Positions 16,257-24,382 of a DNA stretch of 64,000 nucleotides are shown piece after piece. The stretch covers positions 10,488 through 74,487 of the forward strand of contig CAWHKD010000022.1 of the NCBI GenBank assembly GCA_963829845.1. The letters are read 5' to 3'. This DNA is from Gaiellasilicea sp963829845. GTDB lineage: Bacteria > Actinomycetota > Thermoleophilia > Gaiellales > Gaiellaceae. The notes under the pieces were generated by a model that did not search any database, was not told the DNA's origin, and saw only the letters and a program-made list of their open reading frames with translations. Positions within the stretch are counted from its first letter, which is position 1. Each line of letters begins with the position of its first letter. A program made the position numbers and the translations under genes.

Positions 16257-17473
16257 GCGCTCGCTTTCTCTGCGGCGGCCCGGCCTGCCCGCCGTCCGAA
16301 TACGACACATTCCAGGAGAGAATTACCCATCATGCGGTTCCGCCCGTGGGTTCCGCCGGCGATCTCGCCGCAGGCGAAGAGACCTTCGAGCGTGCTCTGG
16401 GCGTCCGTGTCGATCGTCAGGCCGCCATTCTGGTAGTGGAGCACGGGGTACGTGAGGATCGGCTGCTCCAGCGGGTCGATCCCCGCGCCGCGGTACCGGC
16501 GGAGCATGTACGGGAGGGAAATCTCGGCGTCGTCCTGCGCGATCCGTGTCGTGTCGAGGTAGACGGCCGGGCGGCCGTCCTCGGTCTCGACGCCCTTGCC
16601 CTTCTCGACCTCGTCGAAGATCGCCTGGCTGACGACATCGCGCGGGCCGAGCGAGTCGGTGAACTCCTCGCCGTCCGCGTTCAGGAGCACCGCGCCGTAG
16701 GCTCGCGTCGTCTCGGGGATCGAGTAGCCCTGCATCGTCTCGGGCCACGCGCCCCCGTTCGGGTGGTACTGGAGCTCGTCGAGGTCGCGAGCCTTCGCGC
16801 CCAGCGCGAGCGCCATCCGCGTCACCTCGCCCGTCGCGTTCGGGTGGTTCGTCGAGAGCTCGCCCCGCTCCTGCGCGATCTTGAAGCAGCGGCCCCCGGC
16901 GGCGAGCACGACCGTGGCCGCGTCGAGCTCGTGCTCGCCGCAGGTCGCGCGCCAGCCGTTATCGCCTGGTTCGATCGCCGACAGGGGGCTGTTCGCGAAC
17001 AGGGTTCCGCTACCCGATTCGAACGCGTCACGAAGCGACTTCGTGATCGCATGCCCGGTCCGGTCTCCCACCTGAAGCAGCCGCTTCGCGGACGCGCCGC
17101 CGCAGCGGGCGAGCCGGTAACCGCCACGATCGCCCGAAGGGCGACCATTGACAGAGTCCCGCGTGAACTCGACGCCTAACTCCTCGAGCCAGTGGATCGC
17201 ACTCCGGGCGTCGCCGGTGAGGATCTCGACCAGGCGCATGTCGGCGCTCTCGTGCGAGCTCTTGAAGATGTCTGCGGCGTGCTGCTCGGGCGAGTCGTCG
17301 TCTCCGAACGACGCCTGGATGCCGCCCTGCGCCTTGGCCGAGTTGCAGGCCTGGATCGAGCCCTTCGTCGCCAGCCCGACGCGGGCGCCGGCGCGCTCGG
17401 CCGAGACGGCCGCAGCGAGCCCGGAGGCGCCGCTCCCGACCACGAGCACGTCGAAAGATGTGCGCTGCGTCAC
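16253..17473 (-). CDS. FAD-dependent flavoprotein of the fumarate reductase / L-aspartate oxidase family
   Basis: A 406-residue flavoprotein with an N-terminal Rossmann motif VVGSGASGLAAAVSAERAG, the FAD-capping segment NSAKAQGGIQASFGDDDSPE, QYHPNGGAW, the HYQNGGLTID block near the active site and GEIAGGTHGRNRMMGNSLLE. It is about 130-170 residues shorter than SdhA, FrdA or NadB because the C-terminal helical domain is missing. It resembles soluble fumarate reductase A subunits such as archaeal thiol:fumarate reductase TfrA, but no iron-sulfur partner is adjacent. With fumarase next to it, fumarate/succinate chemistry is likely; aspartate oxidase is the alternative. First gene of the operon, leaderless GTG. 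Confidence 0.8.
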   Translation of the reverse strand: MTQRTSFDVLVVGSGASGLAAAVSAERAGARVGLATKGSIQACNSAKAQGGIQASFGDDDSPEQHAADIFKSSHESADMRLVEILTGDARSAIHWLEELGVEFTRDSVNGRPSGDRGGYRLARCGGASAKRLLQVGDRTGHAITKSLRDAFESGSGTLFANSPLSAIEPGDNGWRATCGEHELDAATVVLAAGGRCFKIAQERGELSTNHPNATGEVTRMALALGAKARDLDELQYHPNGGAWPETMQGYSIPETTRAYGAVLLNADGEEFTDSLGPRDVVSQAIFDEVEKGKGVETEDGRPAVYLDTTRIAQDDAEISLPYMLRRYRGAGIDPLEQPILTYPVLHYQNGGLTIDTDAQSTLEGLFACGEIAGGTHGRNRMMGNSLLECVVFGRRAGRAAAEKASA

Positions 17474-17479
17474 GGCGTT

Positions 17480-17485
17480 AGGATA
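17480..17485 (-). promoter_or_regulatory. -10 box of a leaderless promoter for the flavoprotein-fumarase operon
   Basis: TATCCT on the minus strand, 6 bases before the GTG at 17473. An inverted repeat lies 10-26 bases further upstream. Confidence 0.55.
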
Positions 17486-17494
17486 CCCGAACTG

Positions 17495-17511
17495 CTAATG
17501 CCTTGCATTAG
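17495..17511. promoter_or_regulatory. Inverted repeat, candidate operator
   Basis: CTAATGC-CTT-GCATTAG is a perfect 7-bp inverted repeat with a 3-base centre in an AT-rich patch. It sits about where the -35 region of the flavoprotein promoter should be, so a repressor bound here could block the fumarase operon. Confidence 0.45.
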
Positions 17512-17538
17512 TCATTGTTATTAGTCGCCACCACAGGC

Positions 17539-18474
17539 TCACCAAATCGAGCGGATCAAGGCCTCCGCGTCCGCCGGCGTCACCTCGCGCGGGTTCGCCT
17601 TCGCGCCCGGGCGGTCGGCGACCGCCTCCGCCACCTCCGTCGCCGCGTTCTCGGGGATGCCGAGGTCGCGGAGGCGCTCGAAGCCGCCGAGCCGCGCCAG
17701 GTCTTCGACGCGACCGGCAGGATCGGCCGTCCGCAGCGTGGTACCGAACCGGGCGATCGCCTCGCCGGCCACGGACTCGTTGAAGCGCAGCGCCGGCGGC
17801 AGCGTCAGCGCGTTGAGGGCGCCGTGGGGAGCGCCATAGCGGCCGCCGAGGGCCTGCGCGAGCGCGTGCCCGAGCGCGAGCATCGAGCCGCCGAGCGCGG
17901 CTCCGGCATGGCAGGCGCCGCGCAGGAGCTGCTCGCGCGCCTCCGGGTCGGCGGTCCGCTCCACGACCTGAGGGAGCCAGGTGCCAATCAGCTCGGCGCC
18001 GGCGAGGGCGTGGCGGTCGCTCTCGGGCGTCCGCTCTCGGACGTAGAGCGCCTCGGCGCAGTGTGCGAGCGCGTTCAAGGCCGTGCCGACCGTCTCCGGG
18101 ATCGGCAGCTCCATGGTCAGGTCCGGCTCGTAGACGATCGCGTGCAGGTTCGCGCCCGCGCCCCCGCCCCGCATCCGACGGTCAGGGTCGCGGACGCCGA
18201 AGAACGACGTCCACTCGGCGCCGGAGTAGGTCGTCGGCACCGAGACGAGCGGCAGCCCGCTCGCCGCCGAGGCTGCTTTGCCCGTGTCGATCGCGCTGCC
18301 GCCGCCGATCGCGACGATCGTGTCGACGCCCGCCGAGACGTCGATTCGGTGCGACGGCACCTCCTCCCAGCGGTCGGCGGCGTCGAGGACGTCGCGCCAG
18401 CGCGGGCTCGCCACGACGAGCGGCCGCTCGCCGGCCAATGCGGGCAGCTCTCCGATCCCCCAGCGAACGATCAC
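17539..18474 (-). CDS. Iron-containing alcohol dehydrogenase-like / maleylacetate-reductase-like enzyme
   Basis: The 311-residue protein has the dehydroquinate-synthase-like fold: IVAIGGGSAIDTGKAASA (NAD-binding), VPTTYSGAEWTSFFGV, ALNALAHCAEALYV (first metal His), and a GAPHGALNALTLPPALRFN block (second metal His) that is close to maleylacetate reductases. It is shorter than usual (350-380) at the N-terminus. Substrate unknown. Its GTG overlaps the LysR stop as GTGA, so regulator and enzyme are co-translated. An aromatic-degradation role is possible, but no ring-cleavage gene is nearby. Confidence 0.8.
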   Translation of the reverse strand: MIVRWGIGELPALAGERPLVVASPRWRDVLDAADRWEEVPSHRIDVSAGVDTIVAIGGGSAIDTGKAASAASGLPLVSVPTTYSGAEWTSFFGVRDPDRRMRGGGAGANLHAIVYEPDLTMELPIPETVGTALNALAHCAEALYVRERTPESDRHALAGAELIGTWLPQVVERTADPEAREQLLRGACHAGAALGGSMLALGHALAQALGGRYGAPHGALNALTLPPALRFNESVAGEAIARFGTTLRTADPAGRVEDLARLGGFERLRDLGIPENAATEVAEAVADRPGAKANPREVTPADAEALIRSIW

Positions 18475-19367
18475 CCCGCGAGCTTGGTGCGCGCGAATTC
18501 GACGAACGCGTCCGCAGCTCGCGTCGCCGTGCGGCCGGACGCGCGCGCGAGCGAGATCTCCCGTCTCGCATCGAGCCCTTCGACCCTGGCGGCGGTGAGC
18601 GATCCTGCCGCCAGCTCCGGCTCGACGGCCGACCGCGAGATGAACGTGACGCCGTAGCCCGCCTGCACTGCACTGCGAACCGACTCCTGCAACCCGAGCT
18701 CGAGCCTCACGTCGAGGTCGCGCAAGCGCGTCCCGGCCGAGCGCAGCTCGTCCTCGACGATCTGACGCACACCGGCGCCTTCCTGCATCACGATCAGGTT
18801 CTCGCCGCGCAGCTCCTCGAGCGAGATCGTCCTGCCGGCGAAGGCATGCCCGGGCGGACACGCGAGGATGACCTCGTCGTCGAAGAACGGCTCGAAGGCG
18901 ACCGCGCGGTGGCGGCGGGCGGCACCGACGATCCCGAGCTCGAGCTCGCGCGCGGCAACGCGCTCCACCACCGCCTGCGTGTCGGCGACGGTGAGCACGA
19001 TCCGCACGCCCGGATGCTCACGCTGGAACTCGCACAGGAGCAGCGGCACCACGATCGCGGCAGGGCCGGTGGAGGCGCCGATCTGCAGCTCGCCCGAGAG
19101 CTCGCCCTCGCCCTCGCCGGCGATCTCGTCGAGGATCTGACCCTCGAGCGTGAGCAGCCGCTGCGCGCCTCGGTAGAGCCGCAGCCCGGCCTCGGTCGGC
19201 TCGACGCGGCGGCCGGAGCGGTCGAGCAACTGCGTCCCGAGCCGCTTCTCGAGCGCCCGCACCTGAAGGGAAACGGCCGGCTGGGTGACACCGAGACGCT
19301 CGGCCGCCTGCGAGAAGCTGCGCCGCTCGACGACGGCGCAGAACGCGGCGAGCTGACGCGTGTCCAT
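18471..19367 (-). CDS. LysR family transcriptional regulator
   Basis: A 298-residue LysR protein of standard length: N-terminal winged HTH (MDTRQLAAFCAVVERRSFSQ, then AAERLGVTQPAVSLQVRALEK) and a C-terminal periplasmic-binding-type effector domain from about residue 90 (ELSGELQIGASTGPAAIV, ELGIVGAARRHRAVAFEPFF). It is coupled by GTGA to the iron-ADH-like gene, its probable target. The ATG lies inside a 15-bp inverted repeat that also holds its -10 box, so autoregulation is likely. Confidence 0.9.
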   Translation of the reverse strand: MDTRQLAAFCAVVERRSFSQAAERLGVTQPAVSLQVRALEKRLGTQLLDRSGRRVEPTEAGLRLYRGAQRLLTLEGQILDEIAGEGEGELSGELQIGASTGPAAIVVPLLLCEFQREHPGVRIVLTVADTQAVVERVAARELELGIVGAARRHRAVAFEPFFDDEVILACPPGHAFAGRTISLEELRGENLIVMQEGAGVRQIVEDELRSAGTRLRDLDVRLELGLQESVRSAVQAGYGVTFISRSAVEPELAAGSLTAARVEGLDARREISLARASGRTATRAADAFVEFARTKLAG

Positions 19368-19380
19368 AAGAAGATCTTAT
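19366..19380. promoter_or_regulatory. Inverted repeat between divergent lysR and DUF354 genes, candidate LysR site
   Basis: ATAAGA-AGA-TCTTAT is a perfect 6-bp inverted repeat. It overlaps the LysR start codon, the LysR -10 box (19374-19379) and the first bases of the divergent -10 box (19380-19385), so one bound protein could control both directions. Confidence 0.5.
19374..19379 (-). promoter_or_regulatory. -10 box of a leaderless promoter (lysR)
   Basis: TAAGAT on the minus strand, 6 bases before the ATG at 19367. Confidence 0.55.
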
Positions 19381-19385
19381 AGTGT
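19380..19385 (+). promoter_or_regulatory. -10 box of a leaderless promoter (DUF354 gene)
   Basis: TAGTGT, 7 bases before ATG 19393; TATAGT at 19378-19383 is the overlapping alternative, leaving a leader of at most a few bases. Confidence 0.5.
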
Positions 19386-19392
19386 CGCTGCG

Positions 19393-20394
19393 ATGCGGGT
19401 CTGGATCGACATCACGAATTCGCCCCACGTCCTCTTCTTCCAACCCTTGATCCGCTTGCTCGAGCAGGACGGGCACGAGGTCGAGGTGACGGCGCGCGAC
19501 TTCGCCCAGACGCTGGACCTGCTCGAGCTGCACGGGATCGCGCACCGCGTCGTCGGGCCTGGCCACGGCGGCGGCGGCAAGCTCGGCAAGGCGCGCGCAA
19601 TGGCCGGGAGGCTGCCGCGCCTGCGCAGGTTCGCGAAACGAGGCCGCTTCGACCTCGTGCTCGCGCACGGTTCGCACGAGGCGATGCTCACCGCCCGTAG
19701 CCTCGGGATCCCCGGCGCTACCTCGCACGACTACGAGTTCGCGACGCTGCAGCACCAACTCGGGCTGCGGGCCGCGAGGCGCGTCGTCTTCCCGGAAACG
19801 ATCCCAGCCGAGCGGCTAGTCCGATTCGGGGTGCGGCCGCCGAAGCTCGTCCGGTACCCGGGCCTGGAGGAGGAGTACTACCTCGCCGACTTCGAGCCCG
19901 ACCGGAGTGTCCTGGAGGGGATCGACCCGGAGCGCGTGCTCGCGGTCGTCCGGACGCCTCCCGAGCTCGCGCTGTACCACCGGCACGGCAACCCGGTCTT
20001 CGCGGACGTGCTCGAGCGGCTCGGCCGCGACGAGTCTGTGCACGCGGTCGTGCTACCGCGCACCGCCGAGCAACGAGCGGCGATTCGCGGGCTCGGGCTC
20101 CCCTCGCTGCACATCCCGGAGCACGCCGTCGACGCGCAGAGCCTCGTCGCGCTCGCCGACCTCGTCGTCTCGGCCGGGGGGACGATGAACCGGGAGGCGG
20201 CCGCGCTGGGAACGCCCGTCTACACGACGTTCGCCGGCCGGCTCGGCGGTGTCGACGAGCAGCTGATGCGCGAGGGGCGGCTGCGGCCATTGGCGACGCC
20301 CAACGAGCTCGAGCTGCGCAAGCGCCAGCCGCGCGGGCACGAGCGTGTCCGCCGCGACCCGCGCCTCCTGCTCGACCTCCTGCTCTCGGGCTGA
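19393..20394 (+). CDS. DUF354 family protein (glycosyltransferase-like)
   Basis: The 333-residue protein matches DUF354 (COG1817): MRVWIDITNSPHVLFFQPLI at the N-terminus, GHEVEVTARDF, VLAHGSHEAMLTARSLGIP, and a C-terminal half with LVVSAGGTMNREAAALGTPV, which looks like the nucleotide-sugar binding half of a GT-B glycosyltransferase. The family is uncharacterised and often lies in surface-polysaccharide loci; a CapD/DegT pair begins about 6 kb away. The gene ends in a strong hairpin shared with the convergent phosphatase gene. Confidence 0.8.
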   Translation: MRVWIDITNSPHVLFFQPLIRLLEQDGHEVEVTARDFAQTLDLLELHGIAHRVVGPGHGGGGKLGKARAMAGRLPRLRRFAKRGRFDLVLAHGSHEAMLTARSLGIPGATSHDYEFATLQHQLGLRAARRVVFPETIPAERLVRFGVRPPKLVRYPGLEEEYYLADFEPDRSVLEGIDPERVLAVVRTPPELALYHRHGNPVFADVLERLGRDESVHAVVLPRTAEQRAAIRGLGLPSLHIPEHAVDAQSLVALADLVVSAGGTMNREAAALGTPVYTTFAGRLGGVDEQLMREGRLRPLATPNELELRKRQPRGHERVRRDPRLLLDLLLSG

Positions 20395-20419
20395 GGGCCG
20401 GCCCGGGAGGCCGGCCCTC
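20393..20419. terminator. Hairpin between convergent genes, probable bidirectional terminator
   Basis: Eleven-base perfect arms GAGGGCCGGCC and GGCCGGCCCTC with a 5-base loop start in the DUF354 stop codon and end 14 bases before the stop of the phosphatase fusion. There is no T-run, as is common in high-GC actinobacteria. Confidence 0.7.
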
Positions 20420-20432
20420 GTCCCGAGCACTC

Positions 20433-23400
20433 CTACTGCTTGACGAGCCGCCCGTCGACGACGGGCGCCACCGGCGAACGCGCGCCGATGTAATCGATCA
20501 CGATTTGCATCAGGTCGTCGCCAGGCTGGAGGACGTTCGTGCCGCCGGCGAGGACGGTGTAACCGTCGCCGCCGCCGTACATGAAGTCGTTCGTCACCAG
20601 CCTGACGGTGTCAGTCGGCCCGATCGGCGTCTGCGGGCCGCTCGGCCCGCTGGGCGTCTTCCACATGCCTGTCACGACCGGGCTGGTGCCGTTGCACGTG
20701 AACGTCGCCTTCAGTCCGGACACCTGCGGGAACCGGCCCGTGGCGATGTTCGGGTTGCAGACCGGCGAGAACCCGTTCAAGAACGCCTGCTGCAGCTGCG
20801 CTCCCGTCAGGGTCAGGATCGTCGTCCGGTTGCCGAACGGCAGGACGGCGAAGACCTCGCCCCAGGTGATCTCTCCGGGCTGCTCGTTCGCGCTCGGAGG
20901 CGTCATCAGGAGGTCCTGCCGGAGCCCGCCGGAGTTGGTCAGCGCCGCGTCGATGCCCGGGTACTTCTCGCGCATCGCGTCAGCGACCATGTTCCCCATC
21001 GCCGACTCCTCCAGGCGCGTGGGCGAGCGGCGAATGTCGATCGCCTGCCGCCCGATCACCTGGTTGCGGAGCACGGCCGTCTTGGCGTTGGCATCGTCGA
21101 CGATCGCCTGGACGTCCGCCCGCGGGGCAACGCCGAGGGTCTTGGCGACGCGGGTCGCCCCGCCCGCCCAGGCGACGTCACCGCCCTTCACCAGCAGCTG
21201 CAGAGCCGAGTACGTCGCGCCGGCGTTGATGCCCTCGGTGATCAGGATGTTCCCGCGCATCAGGTTCGAGACGCGGTGCGTGTGACCGACGATCATGGCG
21301 TCGACGGTCGTGTCCTGGAGCTCGTCCGCGATGCCCATGATCGGTCCCTCCCACGCCGCGCCGGGCGTATTCCCGATCGGGTTCTGGCCGCGGGATGTGC
21401 CCTCGTGGATGACGACGACCTGGACGCGGACGCCGTGGGCGCGGAGCCGTTCCGACTCCGCCTCGATCCTCGGCCCCTCGTCGAGGAACTTCAGCCCGGC
21501 CGTCGCACCGGCCGACACGAGCTCGGGCGTGCTCTCGAGCGCAGCACCGATGACGCCGACCTTGACGCCGTTCACGGTGAACACGACCGAGGGCGTGACC
21601 CAGGGTGGAAGCTGCCCCGTCACCGCGTCGACGATGTTCGTCGCCAGGAACGGAAAGTTCGCCCGTGCCTGATGCTGCAGCAGCCGGGCGACGCCGAAGT
21701 CGAACTCGTGGTTGCCGTAGGACGTGGCGTCCAGGCCCCACGCGTTCTCGACGTCGATCGCCGGCATGTCCTGCAGCAAAGCCGAGTTCGGCGGGGAGGC
21801 GCCCACGTTGTCGCCCGCCGCCAGGATGAGGCCGGGGCCTGGCAGCAGGCCGCCGGTGCCGTGCGGACCCGCCCCGATCTCCTCGTCGAACATCGTCGCG
21901 AGGAAGGAGGCGCCGCCGACCGGCTGTGCGATCCCGTCGAAGGTGAGCGTGGTCGGATCGAGTTGGCCGTGGAAGTCGTTCAGGCCGACGATCGACACCG
22001 CCTTGTAGCTGTGGCCGCCATGGACCGCGTCGAGGAGGACGCGCCCCTGGCTGTGCTGCGGTTCGGGGATCCCGAGCAGGAACGCGAGCGTCGGCGCGAG
22101 GTCGATGGTCTTCGCCGTCACCTGGCCTTTCGCGATCCCCTCGCCCCCCGCGATGAACGTCGCCCGCATGTTGATGTTGGCGGCCAGGTTCTGGATGTCC
22201 GGTACGTACCCGTGCTGGCCGAAGAAGTGCGACGGCGCGACCAGCGTGCCCGGCGTCTCCGCGTCGTACTGGTACGGCGGATACGAGAACACGACGAGGT
22301 CGCCCGTGCGCGTCGGATGGGCCATGTCCGTGGTGGTGCCCGGGCCGTTCGGGATGTAGCGGGCCTCCGCCTTCGTGAAGGCGCGGTCGATCATCTTCCA
22401 GCCCTCCGGCTTGCCATCGCCGGTCCAGTCGTTCGGGTCGGTCAGCGCGAGGTAGGTCGTCTTGATCGCGGCGACCGTGCTCGCCACGTCGGCCGCGGCC
22501 ACCTGCTGGAGGCCGCCACCCGCCGGATCACGTCCAGCCACATTGAGATAGATCTGCAGCGCGCCGCCCGCCCAGCAGGCCTTGGCCTTGCCGATCGTCT
22601 CGCCGGTGGCGGGGCGGCAGTTGGACGTCTGCGGTCGCGAGAGCAGGCCCATGTCGACCAGCGGCTGGCTCGCGTCGATCGCGAGGAACTGCGGTGCGAA
22701 CCCATGGTCGGACGCGACGAAGGTCGTCGGGTCCCTGCCCATCAGGTGGCGCGCGCGGGTGAGGACCTCATCGGCCTCCTGGTACGCCGTCTGGATGAAC
22801 TTCTCGCGTGCCGCAACCCGGCCGTCCTTGACGCGGTTGAGGTCGACGTCGTCGTAGGCCGGATTCGGCGCCCCGTTCGGCAGCTTCGGTGAGACGAGCC
22901 CGAGGAACTGATGCTGGAACTCGTCCGTGGTCGGCATTCCGGCGAGGAGCAGGTCCGGGTCATACGTCTTCACGACGTACTCGAGCATCGGCAGGTGACC
23001 GGTCTTCCAGTACAGCCCCTGCTCGACGTACGTCTCCTCCGAGACGATGCCGGCCTCGAGAACCGCGAAGTCCGCCGCCGTGGACGTTGGGAACTTCTGG
23101 GCGAGGAACTCGGCGAAGTCGCCGGTGAACCCCGGCTCGCCGGGCCACGAGGGCCAGCTCGCGATCGCGCGGCTGACCGAGGTGTGGAAGAGGCGGACGC
23201 GGGATAGATCGGGCGTCAGCTCCTCGACCCTGATCAGCATGCCGGCGGTGAGCCCGTTCAACGCGCCGCCCTGGATCACGACCTTGACGTCGGCCCACTC
23301 ACCTTTGCGGAGGATGCCGACGGCGTCGGCAGCGCTCTTTGTCCGCGAGAACAGGACCTTGTCGTAGTTGGTCCTGCCGTCGTTCGTGCTGTCGAAGATC

Positions 23401-24179
23401 CAGGCGTTCAGCCCGTACTTGTCGACGCCGAAGTCGAGCACACGCAGGCGCATCTCCCTGGCGGGGCTGAAGGTCGCCGGCAGCGCGCCGGTCCAGCCCG
23501 TCGCCGGGGTCGGAGCAGCGCCCGGGAACGGCGCCTGCCCGGCGTACCCAGCCGGATGGTCGAACTGGAGCCCGAACGCAGTGATGAAGGGGACGTCGTC
23601 GAAGAGCACGTCGCCGGACGTGCCGATGAAGTTGGTCGCGACGCCGCGGCCCGAGAGGAACGAGCGGAAGTCGATCGTCGGGCCCTGGATCGAGGCGTTG
23701 CGGCCGCCGGCCCACTCAACCTGGGCGACCTTGAGACCGCCCCGTTCCGCCGCCTGGGCGATTGACTCCGCCTGCAGCACATTGGCGTCGAACGACCCGG
23801 TGCGGTTGGAGAAGGGCTGGCCATTGATGTGAAAGGTGTTGTTCGTCGAGCCGTGGACGCCGGGCCAGGCGCCAGTGGCAAGGCTGTACCAGCCGGCCCC
23901 CGTGTTCGGCGGCGCCTGGGTCAGGAGCCCGTTGCCCGTCGCGACGGCGCCCTTCTTGAGAAAGGACGACATCGTCGGCAGCAGGCCGTGGGCGGCGTAT
24001 CGCGCCACGATGTCCTGCCGGAGGCCGTCCGCTGCGAAGAAGACGGCAGTCTCGGTCTCGGGCTTGTCTGCGGCCGTCGACGCGGCCGTCGGCTTGCCTG
24101 CCGCCGGCCCGACGAGGACGAGCAGCACGGCGAGCGCGCCCAAGAGCGCGATTGAGCGGAATCGAACGGGTGTAGTCAC
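20433..24179 (-). CDS. Secreted fusion of a type I phosphodiesterase/NPP domain and a 5'-nucleotidase
   Basis: A 1248-residue exported protein with a signal peptide (about residues 1-28, ALLGALAVLLVLVGPAAG). Residues about 44-710 form an alkaline-phosphatase-superfamily NPP domain: metal Asp51 in FFAADGLRQD, probable nucleophile Thr93 in PPNTGAGWYSLATG, and ASDHGFAPQF near 493. Residues about 728-1248 are a UshA-type 5'-nucleotidase: NDFHGQLDP, YGNHEFDFG, VVGHTHRVSN and the C-terminal specificity domain (ALTNSGGLRQDLL, YGGGDGYTV). The first domain would cut phosphodiesters or pyrophosphates and the second release phosphate from the nucleotide. GTG start with GGGAGG upstream. Divergent from a PhoX-like gene. 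Confidence 0.85.
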   Translation of the reverse strand: MTTPVRFRSIALLGALAVLLVLVGPAAGKPTAASTAADKPETETAVFFAADGLRQDIVARYAAHGLLPTMSSFLKKGAVATGNGLLTQAPPNTGAGWYSLATGAWPGVHGSTNNTFHINGQPFSNRTGSFDANVLQAESIAQAAERGGLKVAQVEWAGGRNASIQGPTIDFRSFLSGRGVATNFIGTSGDVLFDDVPFITAFGLQFDHPAGYAGQAPFPGAAPTPATGWTGALPATFSPAREMRLRVLDFGVDKYGLNAWIFDSTNDGRTNYDKVLFSRTKSAADAVGILRKGEWADVKVVIQGGALNGLTAGMLIRVEELTPDLSRVRLFHTSVSRAIASWPSWPGEPGFTGDFAEFLAQKFPTSTAADFAVLEAGIVSEETYVEQGLYWKTGHLPMLEYVVKTYDPDLLLAGMPTTDEFQHQFLGLVSPKLPNGAPNPAYDDVDLNRVKDGRVAAREKFIQTAYQEADEVLTRARHLMGRDPTTFVASDHGFAPQFLAIDASQPLVDMGLLSRPQTSNCRPATGETIGKAKACWAGGALQIYLNVAGRDPAGGGLQQVAAADVASTVAAIKTTYLALTDPNDWTGDGKPEGWKMIDRAFTKAEARYIPNGPGTTTDMAHPTRTGDLVVFSYPPYQYDAETPGTLVAPSHFFGQHGYVPDIQNLAANINMRATFIAGGEGIAKGQVTAKTIDLAPTLAFLLGIPEPQHSQGRVLLDAVHGGHSYKAVSIVGLNDFHGQLDPTTLTFDGIAQPVGGASFLATMFDEEIGAGPHGTGGLLPGPGLILAAGDNVGASPPNSALLQDMPAIDVENAWGLDATSYGNHEFDFGVARLLQHQARANFPFLATNIVDAVTGQLPPWVTPSVVFTVNGVKVGVIGAALESTPELVSAGATAGLKFLDEGPRIEAESERLRAHGVRVQVVVIHEGTSRGQNPIGNTPGAAWEGPIMGIADELQDTTVDAMIVGHTHRVSNLMRGNILITEGINAGATYSALQLLVKGGDVAWAGGATRVAKTLGVAPRADVQAIVDDANAKTAVLRNQVIGRQAIDIRRSPTRLEESAMGNMVADAMREKYPGIDAALTNSGGLRQDLLMTPPSANEQPGEITWGEVFAVLPFGNRTTILTLTGAQLQQAFLNGFSPVCNPNIATGRFPQVSGLKATFTCNGTSPVVTGMWKTPSGPSGPQTPIGPTDTVRLVTNDFMYGGGDGYTVLAGGTNVLQPGDDLMQIVIDYIGARSPVAPVVDGRLVKQ

Positions 24180-24210
24180 TCCGTACCTCCCCGGGTACTT
24201 GAGCTCGGTG

Positions 24211-24354
24211 GTTCAGGATGGCTGAACTCCCCTGTCGCGACGGGCAGCACCCGCGCGGGAGGACCATACCCCGGTCGAACACCGAAGAAAACCGCCCGTC
24301 CGCGGACGACTGGTTCAGTTTCGCGTCACGTGGTAGGACTCCACTGAACGTTCA
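24211..24354. promoter_or_regulatory. Cluster of GTTCA half-sites between divergent phosphatase genes
   Basis: The intergenic region holds an inverted repeat GTTCAG-GATGG-CTGAAC (24211-24227), another GTTCAG (24313-24318) and a palindrome TGAACGTTCA (24345-24354). Actinobacterial PhoP boxes are built from GTTCACC-like units, so phosphate control of both secreted phosphatase genes is plausible but unproven. Confidence 0.4.
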
Positions 24355-24382
24355 CTTCGGGGGAGAAAAGGGGGAACTGCGG

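Noticed and set aside
14805..16436. 543-codon plus-strand open frame
   Set aside because: Antisense to both fumarase subunits, which have clear motifs on the other strand.
20505..22892. 795-codon plus-strand open frame
   Set aside because: Antisense shadow of the phosphodiesterase/5'-nucleotidase gene; biased composition and no promoter or ribosome site.
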